Assembly (NCBI GenBank): GCA_030789695.1
Contig: CM061133.1
Location: forward strand, 91,611,248 to 91,675,247
DNA from: Scilla litardierei
Taxonomy: Eukaryota; Streptophyta; Magnoliopsida; Asparagales; Asparagaceae
DNA: 64,000 bases
Reading direction: 5' to 3'
Under the pieces are notes generated by a model that saw nothing but the letters and a program-made list of their open reading frames with translations, made no database searches and was not told the origin of the DNA. Position numbers and translations under genes: made by a program. Positions 1 to 10,634 of the stretch are shown here, piece by piece (the first letter of the stretch is position 1; each line of letters starts with the position of its first letter).

Positions 1-1215
1 CAGGCCACTCTCTGATAGCCATAATCTTCTCGGGATCCACTGAAATCCTATCACCTGACACCATATGCCCGAGAAAAGCAACTCTATCCTGCCAAAACTC
101 GCACTTGGAATACTTAGCATACAAACGATGCTTCCTCAGAATCACCAACACTGTCCTCAAGTGCGATGCATGCTCTTCCTCCGACTTTGAATAGATCAGA
201 ATGTCGTCAATAAAGATAACGACAAACTTGACTAGAAATTCATAGAAGATCAGATTCATTAGGTTCATAAAAACTGCAGGCGCATTGGTCACACCGAAAG
301 ACATAACCACGAACTCGTAGTGACCATATTTCGTCCTGAACGCTGTCTTCGGGATGTCCTTCATCACCTTAAGCTGATGGTAACCACTCCTCAAATCCAA
401 CTTAGAGAACACCCTCGAATCTCCAAGCTGATCAAAGATGTCATCTATACGTGGCAAGGGATATTTATTCTTGATAGTCATAGCATTCAGCTCCCGGTAA
501 TCCACGCACATGCGATGCGAACCATCCTTCTTCTTCACCAGCAACACCGGTGCTCCCCACGGAGACACACTAGGATTGATGTAACCCTTCTGTAAAAGCT
601 CATCCAGCTGCCTACGCAACTCCTCCAACTCTGCTGGAGCCATCCGATACGGCGCCTTCAAAATAGGCTGCGCTCCCTGAATAAGATTGATCGAAAACTC
701 GAGAGCTCGATCGGGTGGCAGTCCAGACATCTCCTCGGGGAAGACGTCGTCGAATTCACGTACCACAGCTGGTCTATCCTGCTCCATCTGCATAGCAACA
801 ATCTCCACTGCCTTGGCCCGAAACCTGACAGGGCCAAGCGAACTACTACCTCGACTGAACTCAAACACAGGATGTCCATGGATCTCGAACACCACCTTCT
901 TCCTTCGACAATCGATCGTAGCATAGAAACTCGCTAGCCAATCCATCCCAAGCACTGCATCGTAGTTGATGATGTCGTGGACAATAAAATCAGCGTAAAG
1001 CTCATGTCCACAGACCACCAAAGGGCAAGAATTGCTCCCGAGATACACCGAGATCACGCCATTTCCTATAACGATATTCCAACTCTTGGGAAGAGGGAAA
1101 GTCGTCAAGGAATGCTTCTCCACGAAGCTCCGAGAAGTAATGCACATCGATGCACCAGAGTCAAAGAGGACTCGTGCAGGCAATGTGCAAACCAAAATCA
1201 CACCTAACAAACAAT
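1..1215 (-). CDS. RE-3 pol, protease and reverse transcriptase, partial and open
   Basis: Translated on the minus strand from the predicted 3' splice site at 1215/1216, the frame stays open for about 400 codons to the window edge, the longest undamaged pol stretch here. The aspartic protease motif LFDSGAS lies at about 1150-1170, followed by the RT fingers (LLVKKKDGS, about 515-545), the [10 protein letters not shown] block (about 370-410) and the catalytic FIDDILIYS box (about 185-215). It would cleave Gag-Pol and copy element RNA in cytoplasmic particles. It has no start codon of its own and is expected to be expressed as Gag-Pol after removal of intron 2. Enzyme competence is inferred from intact motifs only. 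Confidence 0.88.
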
Positions 1216-1300
1216 CTAACAATCAAACCCTATTCTAACAAACAATCATATGCAATCAAACAAACATCAAAACTATCTAAGGAAGGAAACAACTAGTTTG
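1216..1300 (-). other. RE-3 intron 2 (gag/protease), 3' part
   Basis: This minus-strand sequence ends in GATTGTTAG at 1216 before the protease exon. It matches the 3' ends of the corresponding introns in RE-4, RE-7 and RE-8. RE-4 inserted within it, leaving the other part at 10622-10634, where the donor has changed from GTAAC to TTAAC. Inferred intron, probably no longer spliceable. Confidence 0.55.
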
Positions 1301-1641
1301 TGTCACGCCCCGCTTCCCAAAAACGTGGAGGCGAAGCGTGAGAAGGTCCGCTCAGACTTGAAGCTACAAAGCCGCGAGTCCGATAAGCGTCAATCACTTT
1401 AAACTGCAGGTCCTTGCAACGCGAAACGAAACAAGGATAATAATACGAAAGAGACAAAAGAAACATCTCAGAATATCCATTATAATAAATCTCAACAACG
1501 CAGAAAAGCCACCAGGCTACAAATAAGAGAGTCTAAAAGAGGCCCAGCATGGCCAACAAAAGTACAAGGTACAAAATAAGGAAAAGGTGCAAGCACCGAC
1601 AACTAACAGCAACCTAAAGCAAAAGCAAGTAAAATCAGTCT

Positions 1642-1749
1642 CTAAGACTGGTCTCCGGTGTCCTCGAACTCCTCGACGAACGTAGGCTCGGGCTCAGCGT
1701 CAGCAAACACCTCGTCCTCAGCAACTGTCTCTGGCTCAGGGTCTAACAT
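1642..1749 (-). CDS. LTR micro-ORF, 35 codons (RE-4 3' LTR)
   Basis: Starts MLDPEPE and ends DTGDQS, followed by TAG; strongly acidic and of unknown function. Same length and same termini as micro-ORFs in every gypsy LTR of the window. The ATG lies in a small hairpin about 60 nt after the predicted 3' splice site of intron 1. The frame is open further upstream in this copy, but only these 35 codons are conserved between families. Confidence 0.65.
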   Translation of the reverse strand: MLDPEPETVAEDEVFADAEPEPTFVEEFEDTGDQS

Positions 1750-1809
1750 GTGGCACCCAAAGAGAAAGGGGCACATGTCAGCAAGTCTGGAAGACTTGTG
1801 CAAGTGAAA

Positions 1810-2676
1810 CTGAAAGGTGGTAAAAGTAAAGCAACCTAGCAGTTCTAGCATGATGCGTTGACATGGTAGTTTAAAGTAATGAGTGCAACAAGTAAAGTAA
1901 AGTAAAGTAAAGTACGAGCATGGTATGACATTCACAAGACAAGTACGAGACAAGAAAAGTAAGCACCTCGTGCACAGAGTTCACGCCTTACAGCTAAAGA
2001 GGCTGTACGGGCACACTTTTACGCTGAGTGTTTGCTCAACCCTACCCCTCCACGTGTATCGAGCCAGGGCATTACCCCCGAACACGGAATGCTCGCTTCT
2101 GGACCACGAGCCAGGAAGTGTGTAAACAAGTATGGCGTAGGGGTGCACCTAGCCGGTCAAGTAGTACGAGGACAAGTATTGTAGCGTGTGCTACGATGCA
2201 ACAATCAATGCATGGATGACATGGCATGGCAAGTAGTAAAGCGTACAAGTAAGAAAGTAAACGTGACAGTTTAGCATGCATGAATGACAAGTTTAATGGT
2301 TGGATCTAGCTTCGTTGTCAAGCTAGATCCTTTAGGTGACGGATCTAGTTTCGTTGTCAAACTAGATCAAGTAGGCGTCTAGCCAGCTATCATTTCACTG
2401 ACTAGTCTCTTTTACGCTAAAAGCAAGGAAGTGGCCTAAAAACATGGCCCTACACAAGAGTTGGCAAGTTTCACTTGCCTGCAACTATCACGTCAAGAAA
2501 ACACCGTCCAACGAGTCCAAAGTCACGATTCCTACGTGCACAGGTCCACCGGCCTACATCCGTTTTATTAATTTTGATTAGTGATTTCTAAAACATTTAA
2601 AATACTTTAAAATACTGATTTTTAGTCTTTATTAGCATGCAATTGGGTTGGGGGTCCTAGGGGTGCAAAACGTTAC
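1810..2676 (-). other. Predicted LTR leader intron 1 (RE-4 3' LTR)
   Basis: Donor GAG/GTAACG at 2676 and acceptor TTTCAG/TTTCAC at 1810, 867 nt. Donor and acceptor occupy corresponding places in the LTRs of the other gypsy families. Confidence 0.55.
2300..2335 (-). other. Conserved LTR hairpin with CTAGCTT/AAGCTAG arms
   Basis: GGATCTAGCTT pairs with AAGCTAGATCC around a CGTTGTC loop. The core recurs in all gypsy LTRs of the window (for example near 8800, 12902, 29550, 36670, 40146, 47388, 50228 and 55650) even where surrounding sequence differs. A GGCAAGT-TTC-ACTTGCC hairpin lies about 150 bp away in each. Both fall inside predicted intron 1. Confidence 0.6.
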
Positions 2677-2984
2677 CTCAACACGACGCGAAAGCTACAC
2701 CGGCGTCGGGTAGCGACGCCGGGGGTTGGAATAATAGATCGCGCTCCAAGTCCAGATTCCAATTAGTTTCCTCGCTGGAAATTTCAGAGCAAATAACTCG
2801 GGCGACGATTCCAGATTCCAAAGCTCGCACGTGCGACGACGGGCTACGACGTGCGACGACGTCGTACGCGGCAAGTCGTCGAAGAGAACGTACCAAAGTG
2901 GGGCCCACAGTAGTCCTAGGGACCTTTGGGGAACCCACAATACCTCTGGAGAACTTGGGGGGGCCCACGGAGGCAAGTGGTGCG

Positions 2985-3440
2985 ACGGATGTGGGGTTGC
3001 GACGAATGGCCGTCGGTCGTACAGCCTCGGTGCGGGGTGATGGCTCGGTCAGACACGGTGGGCGGCGCTGTTGCAGCGTTGGGGGCGTGCAGCAGCTCGG
3101 GGTGCGGCGTTTTCCTTCGGTCAGACCGATGGAGATCCTCGGTCGTTCGCTTGGAAGCGGGCGGGAGAGCGTTGCAACGCTGCAGCGTTCGGGCGCTCGG
3201 TCACAGCGGGCGGGGCCTTCGGTCGGGCACGGAGCGGAGCGGGGGACGAAGCGGGCGACAGATGCGGTGCGGGGCGGGGGCGTGAGCGGGCCACGCTATC
3301 GGTCTGACCGAGAGTTCTTCTCGGTCGGACACGGGTGCGAGCGGGCGCTGTGCTGCGATGCGGGCGGCGCTGGATGCGGGGTTGGGCCTCGGTCTGAGCG
3401 GGCGAACGGAGCTGTTTTCCTCGGTCGTACGGGGGCTGAA
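2985..3440 (-). repeat. GC-rich TCGGTC/GACCGA array (RE-4 3' LTR)
   Basis: Dense copies of CTCGGTC and its complement GACCGAG in both orientations, in GC-rich DNA inside an otherwise AT-rich LTR. In element sense it lies just downstream of the TATA box, hence in the transcribed leader. Confidence 0.7.
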
Positions 3441-3537
3441 CGTCGCAACGTTGCGCCGATTCGTCGCAACGTCCAAAATGAGTTTGGAAGAGGCTAGGGC
3501 TAATTTCTTTGGAAAATAGGACTTGCTAGGGGTTGCT

Positions 3538-3546
3538 TATATAGTA
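3538..3546 (-). promoter_or_regulatory. TATA box of RE-4 3' LTR
   Basis: Minus-strand TATATAA in CTATACTATATAAGC, at a position consistent with an LTR promoter. The same box is at about 10029-10037 in the 5' LTR, the copy that would drive the element. Confidence 0.55.
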
Positions 3547-4129
3547 TAGGTGGGTTGACTTGGTCTAGGGCTAAATCTAATAGGATTAGAATTCAAAAAG
3601 ATTTGAAATTTGAATTTAAACTTCTCCAACCCAATCTAGGATTTGATCTGGTCCAAATGAGCTGGAAATTGGCTCAAAAATTCTTTAAAACGTTTAAAAC
3701 TCAAATAAATTTTATTTGGCCGAAATTAATTTAAAAATAAATTATTAAAAATAATATAAAACTTGTAAAAATTATAAAATTGGTCAAATAAACTCCAAAA
3801 ATTATAAAATAAATATTGTGATGATCGTGGCGATGATGGTGAGCTAACTAAGAAGACGGATCTCAAATTCGACGTCGGACGACGAAACTAAAAATAGAAA
3901 CGTCTCCCGTCAAAAGTGAAAGTCGTCACGTCTCATCGAGTAAGTTTAAATTGTGGAAAAACGACTCGAGAAGTGTCGTTTCAAGATAGTGCCACTATTT
4001 AATACTCTCAGAGTCATTCGCAACGGCATATCACACAAAAGTGTTCACAAACAAATAAAGTCTAAAGCGATCACGTGCACGGCCAAAAGAACGTGCACGA
4101 ACAACGTACGACGAAAAGTGGTCGTTACA

Positions 4130-4140
4130 TCCTCCCCACC
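4130..4140 (-). other. RE-4 polypurine tract
   Basis: Minus-strand GGTGGGGAGGA directly abuts the 3' LTR. It would be the plus-strand primer site in reverse transcription. The same tract precedes the 3' LTRs of RE-7 (38054) and RE-8 (41499). Confidence 0.85.
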
Positions 4141-4141
4141 T

Positions 4142-6965
4142 TAGAATAAAGTCCGTCCTCGGACTTTCTAATATAACTAGTCGCTCTAGTAACTACCCCA
4201 ATCAAGCCATATAATAATTTAACCAGGTATAGTCATTTCAAGTGCTCATGTATGCACTAGGTAGTCAAACATTTATACTGCCACATTTATATATATACTC
4301 ACGTACGTCATTCGTTATACCTATTATAGTCAGTCAATTTCATTCATGTATTTCAATCAGGTATATAAACATACATCCCTTATATAGCTGCTACTCGCAA
4401 AACAATAGTTCAGATACTTATATAGGTATGATCTCATACTAGCAAATACAATCATTGCTCTACCTATATGTAGCTACCTATGCACAAACACCAAGAGTAC
4501 ACTACCTTCTAATATTCATCCAATACCAAACATCTCAGCACATATAGTCACACCATACCATTATTAAATCGAGTTCACTATATCTAATATACATTCACTG
4601 CTACTATAATTTCACAATATATAGTCATTCAAATACATGCAAATAGTTCACCATATATTCACATCACGTACGGTCCTATAACTGTATTTATGACACGCCA
4701 CATATACCATAGTCATCAAAACCTATAACTAAGCACACACTTACCCGTGCATGGTGCGCACCCATACACGCTAACATTTCATTTACATACACCAATCATA
4801 CCATTATATAACTAGCACACATACATACCTAGTTTTAGTTAGTACACATACGTTCACATAGCAAGTCCTTAGTATTTAGCTATATCACAAGACCAACGCC
4901 TATAACTATATACTGGCGTAGCGACCCACAATCATGTGCGTAGCACAACCAGGCACAAATACTTCTATCACCATACATACATCAAGCATTTCTATATTCA
5001 AACTTCAATCATACATTCAATATACTTAGAGTATACTCACTCAGGCTTGAGTGAGACTCAAAACACATATCAGGATATTCTATATATGTAGCACGGCATT
5101 CATACCTATACCAATACCATTCCAATATTTATACGTCTACCAATACAACCATATACATTCCCTAGATCAATCACACTTAATATTTAGTCAGGCACTACTC
5201 ACGTAGTTCAATCCATTTATACACCATAATAATAATGATATAGACATCAACATACGTATAATTATAATACGCTCCCTAATACATGCATACGTATTCATCG
5301 TATAGTCATTTCATATGTAACACATATATTCACACCATAGCCTACTACCTATAATTAGTATACCAACACCTATACCTACACTTATTATTATCACACATAG
5401 CACACACATAGCTTTACCAATCATTTTATTTCAACCATTTTAAGTATCTCTAATTACATACACAACTTAGATATTTCAATGCTAGCTCTTATATACACAG
5501 GCATCCCTAGTATAATATAACTACCCACACAACAATCCATAACTACTAACACACAACAACTTCATAATACCACGAATAACTCCGAGTACATATAATACAC
5601 AATAAGCAACCATTAATATACCATGGGAGAGTACACTCGTTCAGGCCATCATATGCGGAATTTGAAAACCGTCGTACTTCAAAGGTTGAAATCCTCGTTT
5701 GAAAAGAAATATTTGGAGATCGATAAAACGTGTTGTTTCAAAATAGGTTTGAGTCGGATATACATATAAGAGGAAATGGTCTATTGGTTTTAAAGAATCA
5801 TAAAAGAGAAAGTAAAATCATTTACACGAATATTGAAGGCGTAGTTTAGAAATATTATACGGCAGTAATTTAATATAATGTTTGCGAAAGTCAAGGAAAG
5901 GAAATCAAGTAACGGAAGAATTTTTTTAACCCATGTTAAATGCCTTCAAAACTTTTAGGTCATGGAAAATTTTAAAATAACCGGTATTGAAGCTGCTTCT
6001 CAAGGGAACCAGGATTTGCAAAAATGAAAAACTGATTTACACAAGGTCCTTAGCATACGAGCACAACGAACCTGGTACAGCTATAAAAAATAATTGAAAT
6101 TCTTTTTAGTCTCGAAATTTTCCTAAAAGCTCGTAGGGGAAGTGGAAAGGTAATATTAATAACTGGGTCGTAAAATTATCAAAATTGATAGTGAAGCTTT
6201 TAAAATCAATTCGTGTGGGGTCTAAATCAGAAAGTGGTTATGAAATGGTAAATTTTTTTTTACAAAAGTCTAAAATAGGGAAAACGGTGAGCATAAAATC
6301 GACTTGCTGAAATCTGAAATCCCATGTGATTGGAAGGTATATGGATGTCATAAATTAGAAGGGAAAATTTCAAGTTGAATGCAGGTACGGTTTAGAATAA
6401 AATTAGTACATGAAAGAAAAATGTATTTTCATAGGTGTGAAAGTGTAAGCTGAAAAAGCATTATAACTATTTTCAAAAAAAAAAATTTCGACAAAAGTTT
6501 TAAAAATTTAAATCAACGAGGGGCATGAAGTATAAGTATATATTCATATCAGAATTTGAACAAATTTAAACCTTAGGGGAAAAGGAAATGAAAATACCTT
6601 CAAAAAATTCAAGGTTTGTAGCGGAGAGGTTCGAAAATTGATGGCGATAGTCATGAGGCGATCTCGGGAATCGGGGCAAGGGAAACAGTCAGGTGTTCAA
6701 ACATACATACGCCTAGGATATGAATCAGGAGGATCTACGGGGAAACTCCTACGGTCACCCAACGGAAGCTTAAGAACTTAGCGCTTGGTCTTCCTAAAGG
6801 AACTAGGTAATAATGGAATGCGCTCAGCTCGGTCCATAATCGATGTACCCAAGTGAACGACTAAAGGATTTCTAGAAGTCTGGTATGGTCAAGGGTGGGC
6901 AGGGACCACTAAAGTGACTCCTATGACGATTAAATCGATTCCCAGCAAGGACTCTAATTACCAGT
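4142..6965 (-). other. RE-4 non-coding internal region replacing pol
   Basis: No coding sequence is recognisable. From 4142 to about 5630 the plus strand is A/T/C-rich and poor in G, with degenerate ATAC/CATA-rich words. From about 5640 to 6650 it becomes G-rich and C-poor. From 6650 to 6965 it looks like ordinary unique sequence of unknown origin. Nothing resembles protease, RT or integrase. Confidence 0.7.
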
Positions 6966-7061
6966 CTAACAGTCAACCCTATTTTTGCAAACAATCATAT
7001 GCAATCATAATTTAACAAGTCAGGACTATCTAAGGGAAGAAACAACTAGGTCGAGAGTTAC
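6966..7061 (-). other. RE-4 intron 2 relic (96 nt)
   Basis: Donor GCAG/GTAACTC at 7061 and acceptor CTGTTAG/AC at 6966, matching the gag-protease intron of RE-7 and RE-8. Here the downstream exon has been lost, yet both splice signals are kept. Confidence 0.6.
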
Positions 7062-7641
7062 CTGCGATAACCTCATCCACAGTCTCGCTCCCCACCTTAG
7101 TCATCAAGTAAGCCTGCCTCCTCGGCTGAACAGCCTGCTGAAACGCCTGCTTCTGCGGAGGAAGAGGCGCTCCACGACCTGCAGGTACAGGTGCTCTCTG
7201 TTGCAACGGCTGTGCGGCAACAGGAGCCTTCCAAGGTATCTTAGAGCTCGGGCAGTCCTTCGCAGCATGAGTAGGGTCTCCGCAAACCAGGCACTGTCCC
7301 AACATCTTCCTACACTGATCCTTGAAATGCCCGGTCTTGCCACAGAAATGGCAAGTCCTTACAATAGGCCCACCTGGCCTCTTGAACTGCACTGGCTGGG
7401 TAGGCTTGACCCCAGGCCTAGACTGCTCCATAGGCCTCTTCCCAGCTCCAGTAATCAGTCCTCTCTTCTGCTTCGCTCCTGGCTCATGGCGAGGAGCACT
7501 CTGAATGTACTGGAGCATGCCCTGCTGTACCTGCATCATCTGATGCATCATCCTCATGATCTCAGCATTGGCGGGCTCTCTATCAGGTACCCCAGCACGG
7601 TTGGGCCCATTGCCAGATCGGGTCTGTCGTCGTCTAGCCAT
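7030..7641 (-). CDS. RE-4 small Gag: N-terminus plus zinc knuckles, no capsid core
   Basis: 203 codons, uninterrupted. Residues 1-58 match the Gag N-terminus of the relatives (MARRRQTRSG, then a Met/Gln-rich MMHQMMQVQQ stretch). The next residues correspond to the sequence just after the capsid core, so about 200 residues of capsid have been removed in frame. Two CCHC knuckles follow: CHFCGKTGHFKDQC and CLVCGDPTHAAKDC. The last dozen residues are encoded by the unspliced start of intron 2. It may bind RNA and join particles built by a full-length Gag, which is inference. Start choice: first ATG, directly after a pyrimidine-rich stretch ending in TAG, as in the other gag genes. Confidence 0.8.
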   Translation of the reverse strand: MARRRQTRSGNGPNRAGVPDREPANAEIMRMMHQMMQVQQGMLQYIQSAPRHEPGAKQKRGLITGAGKRPMEQSRPGVKPTQPVQFKRPGGPIVRTCHFCGKTGHFKDQCRKMLGQCLVCGDPTHAAKDCPSSKIPWKAPVAAQPLQQRAPVPAGRGAPLPPQKQAFQQAVQPRRQAYLMTKVGSETVDEVIAGNSRPSCFFP

Positions 7642-7791
7642 CTAATGACATGGAAAACGAGCAAACAAATTAGACTCGAAGCTTAATGACTTGGATGTTG
7701 CTATTTATTTAATGGATATTTCCGTTTATTATCGTTGTTCCGTTAGTTCGCAATCGCAAGAAGAGGACCTGCATGGGCCACCAACAAAACC
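7642..7791 (-). other. RE-4 leader and primer-binding region
   Basis: Between 5' LTR and gag. The minus strand continues from the LTR with GGTTTTGTTGGTGGCCCATG. The TGGCCCATG box recurs at the same place in RE-2, RE-3, RE-7 and RE-8 and does not match the usual TGGTATCAGAGC primer site. Confidence 0.5.
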
Positions 7792-8133
7792 TGTCACGCC
7801 CCGCTTCCCAAAAACGTGGAGGCGAAGCATGAGAAGGTCCGCTCAGACTTGAAGCTACAAAGCCGCGAGTCCGATAAGCGTCAATCACTTTAAACTGCAG
7901 GTCCTTGCAACGCGAAACGAAACAAGGATAATAATACGAAAGAGACAAAAGAAACATCTCAGAATATCCATTATAATAAATATCAACAACGCAGAAAAGC
8001 CACCAGGCTACAAATAAGAGAGTCTAAAAGAGGCCCAGCATGGCCAACAAAAGTATAAGGTACGAAAATAAGAAAAAGGTGCAAGCACCAACAACTAACA
8101 GCAACCTAAAGCAAAAGCAAGTAAAATCAGTCT

Positions 8134-8241
8134 CTAAGACTGGTCTCCGGTGTCCTCGAACTCCTCGACGAACGTAGGCTCGGGCTCAGCGTCAGCAAAC
8201 ACCTCGTCCTCAGCAACTGTCTCTGGCTCAGGGTCTAACAT
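8134..8241 (-). CDS. LTR micro-ORF, 35 codons (RE-4 5' LTR)
   Basis: Same peptide as at 1642-1749 (starts MLDPEPE, ends DTGDQS). This is the copy that would lie in the 5' leader of RE-4 transcripts, upstream of the small Gag. Confidence 0.65.
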   Translation of the reverse strand: MLDPEPETVAEDEVFADAEPEPTFVEEFEDTGDQS

Positions 8242-8301
8242 GTGGCACCCAAAGAGAAAGGGGCACATGTCAGCAAGTCTGGAAGACTTGTGCAAGTGAA
8301 A

Positions 8302-9168
8302 CTGAAAGGTGGTAAAAGTAAAGCAACCTAGCAGTTCTAGCATGATGCGTTGACATGGCAGTTTAAAGTAATGAGTGCAACAAGTAAAGTAAAGTAAAGT
8401 AAAGTACGAGCATGGCATGACATTCACAAGACAAGTACGAGACAAGAAAAGTAAGCACCTCGTGCACAGAGTTCACGCCTTACAGCTAAAGAGGCTGTAC
8501 GGGCACACTTTTACGCTGAGTGGTCGCTCAACCCTACCCCTCCACGTGTATCGAGCCAGGGCATTACCCCCGAACACGGAATGCTCGCTTCTGGACCACG
8601 AGCCAGGAAGTGTGTAAACAAGTATGGCGTAGGGGTGCACCTAGCCGGTCAAGTAGTACGAGGACAAGTATTGTAGCGTGTGCTACGATGCAACAATCAA
8701 TGCATGGATGACATGGCATGGCAAGTAGTAAAGCGTACAAGTAAGAAAGTAAACGTGACAGTTTAGCATGCATGAATGACAAGTTTAATGGTTGGATCTA
8801 GCTTCGTTGTCAAGCTAGATCCTTTAGGTGACGGATCTAGTTTCGTTGTCAAACTAGATTAAGTAGGCGTCTAGCCAGCTATCATTTCACTGACTAGTCT
8901 CTTTTACGCTAAAAGCAAGGAAGTGGCCTAAAAACATGGCCCTACACAAGAGTTGGCAAGTTTCACTTGCCTGCAACTATCACGTCAAGAAAACACCGTC
9001 CAACGAGTCCAAAGTCACGATTCCTACGTGCACAAGTCCACCGGCCTACATCCGTTTTATTAATCTTGATTAGTGATTTCTAAAACATTTAAAATACTTT
9101 AAAATACTGATTTTTAGTCTTTATTAGCATGCAATTGGGTTGGGGGTCCTAGGGGTGCAAAACGTTAC
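8302..9168 (-). other. Predicted LTR leader intron 1 (RE-4 5' LTR)
   Basis: 867 nt, donor GAG/GTAACG at 9168, acceptor TTTCAG at 8302. Same length as in the other LTR. Confidence 0.55.
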
Positions 9169-9474
9169 CTCAACACGACGCGAAAGCTACACCGGCGTCG
9201 GGTAGCGACGCCGGGGGTTGGAATAATAGATCGCGCTCCAAGTCCAGATTCCAATTAGTTTCCTCGCTGGAAATTTCAGAGCAAATAACTCGGGCGACGA
9301 TTCCAGATTCCAAAGCTCGCACGTGCGACGACGGGCTACGACGTGCGACGACGTCGTACGCGGTAAGTCGTCGAAGAGAACGTACCAAAGTGGGGCCCAC
9401 AGTAGTCCTAGGGACCTTTGGGGAACCCACAATACCTCTGGAGAACTTGGGGGGGCCCACGGAGGCAAGTGGTG

Positions 9475-9930
9475 CGATGGATGCGGGGTTGCGACGAATG
9501 GCCGTCGGTCGTACAGCCTCGGTGCGGGGTGATGGCTCGGTCAGACACGGTGGGCGGCGCTGTTGCAGCGTTGGGGGCGTGCAGCAGCTCGGGGTGCGGC
9601 GTTTTCCTTCGGTCAGACCGATGGAGATCCTCGGTCGTTCGCTTGGAAGCGGGCGGGAGAGCGTTGCAACGCTGCAGCGTTCGGGCGCTCGGTCACAGCG
9701 GGCGGGGCCTTCGGTCGGGCACGGAGCGGAGCGGGGGACGAAGCGGGCGACAGATGCGGTGCGGGGCGGGGGCGTGAGCGGGCCACGCTATCGGTCTGAC
9801 CGAGAGTTCTTCTCGGTCGGACACGGGTGCGAGCGGGCGCTGTGCTGCGATGCGGGCGGCGCTGGATGCGGGGTTGGGCCTCGGTCTGAGCGGGCGAACG
9901 GAGCTGTTTTCCTCGGTCGTACGGGGGCTG
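9475..9930 (-). repeat. GC-rich TCGGTC/GACCGA array (RE-4 5' LTR)
   Basis: Copy of the array at 2985-3440, just downstream of the TATA box in element sense. Confidence 0.7.
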
Positions 9931-10634
9931 AACGTCGCAACGTTGCGCCGATTCGTCGCAACGTCCAAAATGAGTTTGGAAGAGGCTAGGGCTAATTTCT
10001 TTGGAAAATAGGACTTGCTAGGGGTTGCTTATATAGTATAGGTGGGTTGACTTGGTCTAGGGCTAAATCTAATAGGATTAGAATTCAAAAAGATTTGAAA
10101 TTTGAATTTAAACTTCTCCAACCCAATCTAGGATTTGACCTGGTCCAAATGAGCTGGAAATTGGCTCAAAAATTCTTTAAAACGTTTAAAACTCAAATAA
10201 ATTTTATTTGGCCGAAATTAATTTAAAAATAAATTATTAAAAATAATATAAAACTTGTAAAAATTATAAAAGTGGTCAAATAAACTCCAAAAATTATAAA
10301 ATAAATATTGTGGTGATCGTGGCGATGATGGTGAGCTAACTAAGAAGACGGATCTCAAATTCGACGTCGGACGACGAAACTAAAAATAGAAACGTCTCCC
10401 GTCAAAAGTGAAAGTCGTCACGTCTCATCGAGTAAGTTTAAATTGTGGAAAAACGACTCGAGAAGTGTCGTTTCAAGATAGTGCCACTATTTAATACTCT
10501 CAGAGTCGTTCGCAACGGCATATCACACAAAAGTGTTCACAAACAAATAAAGTCTAAAGCGATCACGTGCACGGCCAAAAGAACGTGCACGAACAACGTA
10601 CGACGAAAAGTGGTCGTTACAGTTTGAGAGTTAA

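Larger units (their letters stand above)
1301..4129 (-). repeat. RE-4 3' LTR
   Basis: 2829 bp, near-identical to 7792-10621. It holds, in element sense, a TATA box, a GC-rich palindromic array, a predicted intron, hairpins and the 35-codon micro-ORF. The long antisense open frames at 2898-3497 follow from GC-richness and are not called as genes. Confidence 0.95.
1301..10621 (-). mobile_element. RE-4, non-autonomous gypsy element with a small Gag
   Basis: Two nearly identical LTRs (1301-4129 and 7792-10621) begin TGTCACG and end GTTACA on the plus strand. Both flanks carry the TSD GTTTG (1296-1300 and 10622-10626). The element reads on minus: 5' LTR on the right, leader, a 203-residue Gag, a conserved short intron, 2.8 kb of non-coding AT-rich DNA instead of pol, a polypurine tract and the 3' LTR. 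It must be mobilised in trans. Its LTR is closest to that of RE-3, into which it inserted, so that family is the likely helper. The near-identity of its LTRs makes it one of the youngest insertions. Confidence 0.95.
7792..10621 (-). repeat. RE-4 5' LTR
   Basis: 2830 bp, near-identical to 1301-4129 (roughly one difference per hundred bases by eye). Its TATA box (about 10029-10037) would drive RE-4 transcription leftwards. Terminal TG/CA are intact. Confidence 0.95.

Noticed and set aside
2898..3497. 199-codon plus-strand frame, repeated at 9390-9989
   Set aside because: Antisense to the LTR in a GC-rich repeat array; Arg/Gly-rich translation without domains, and present twice only because the LTRs are duplicates.
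6985..7686. 233-codon plus-strand frame
   Set aside because: Exact antisense shadow of the RE-4 Gag; Leu/Arg-rich with no motif.
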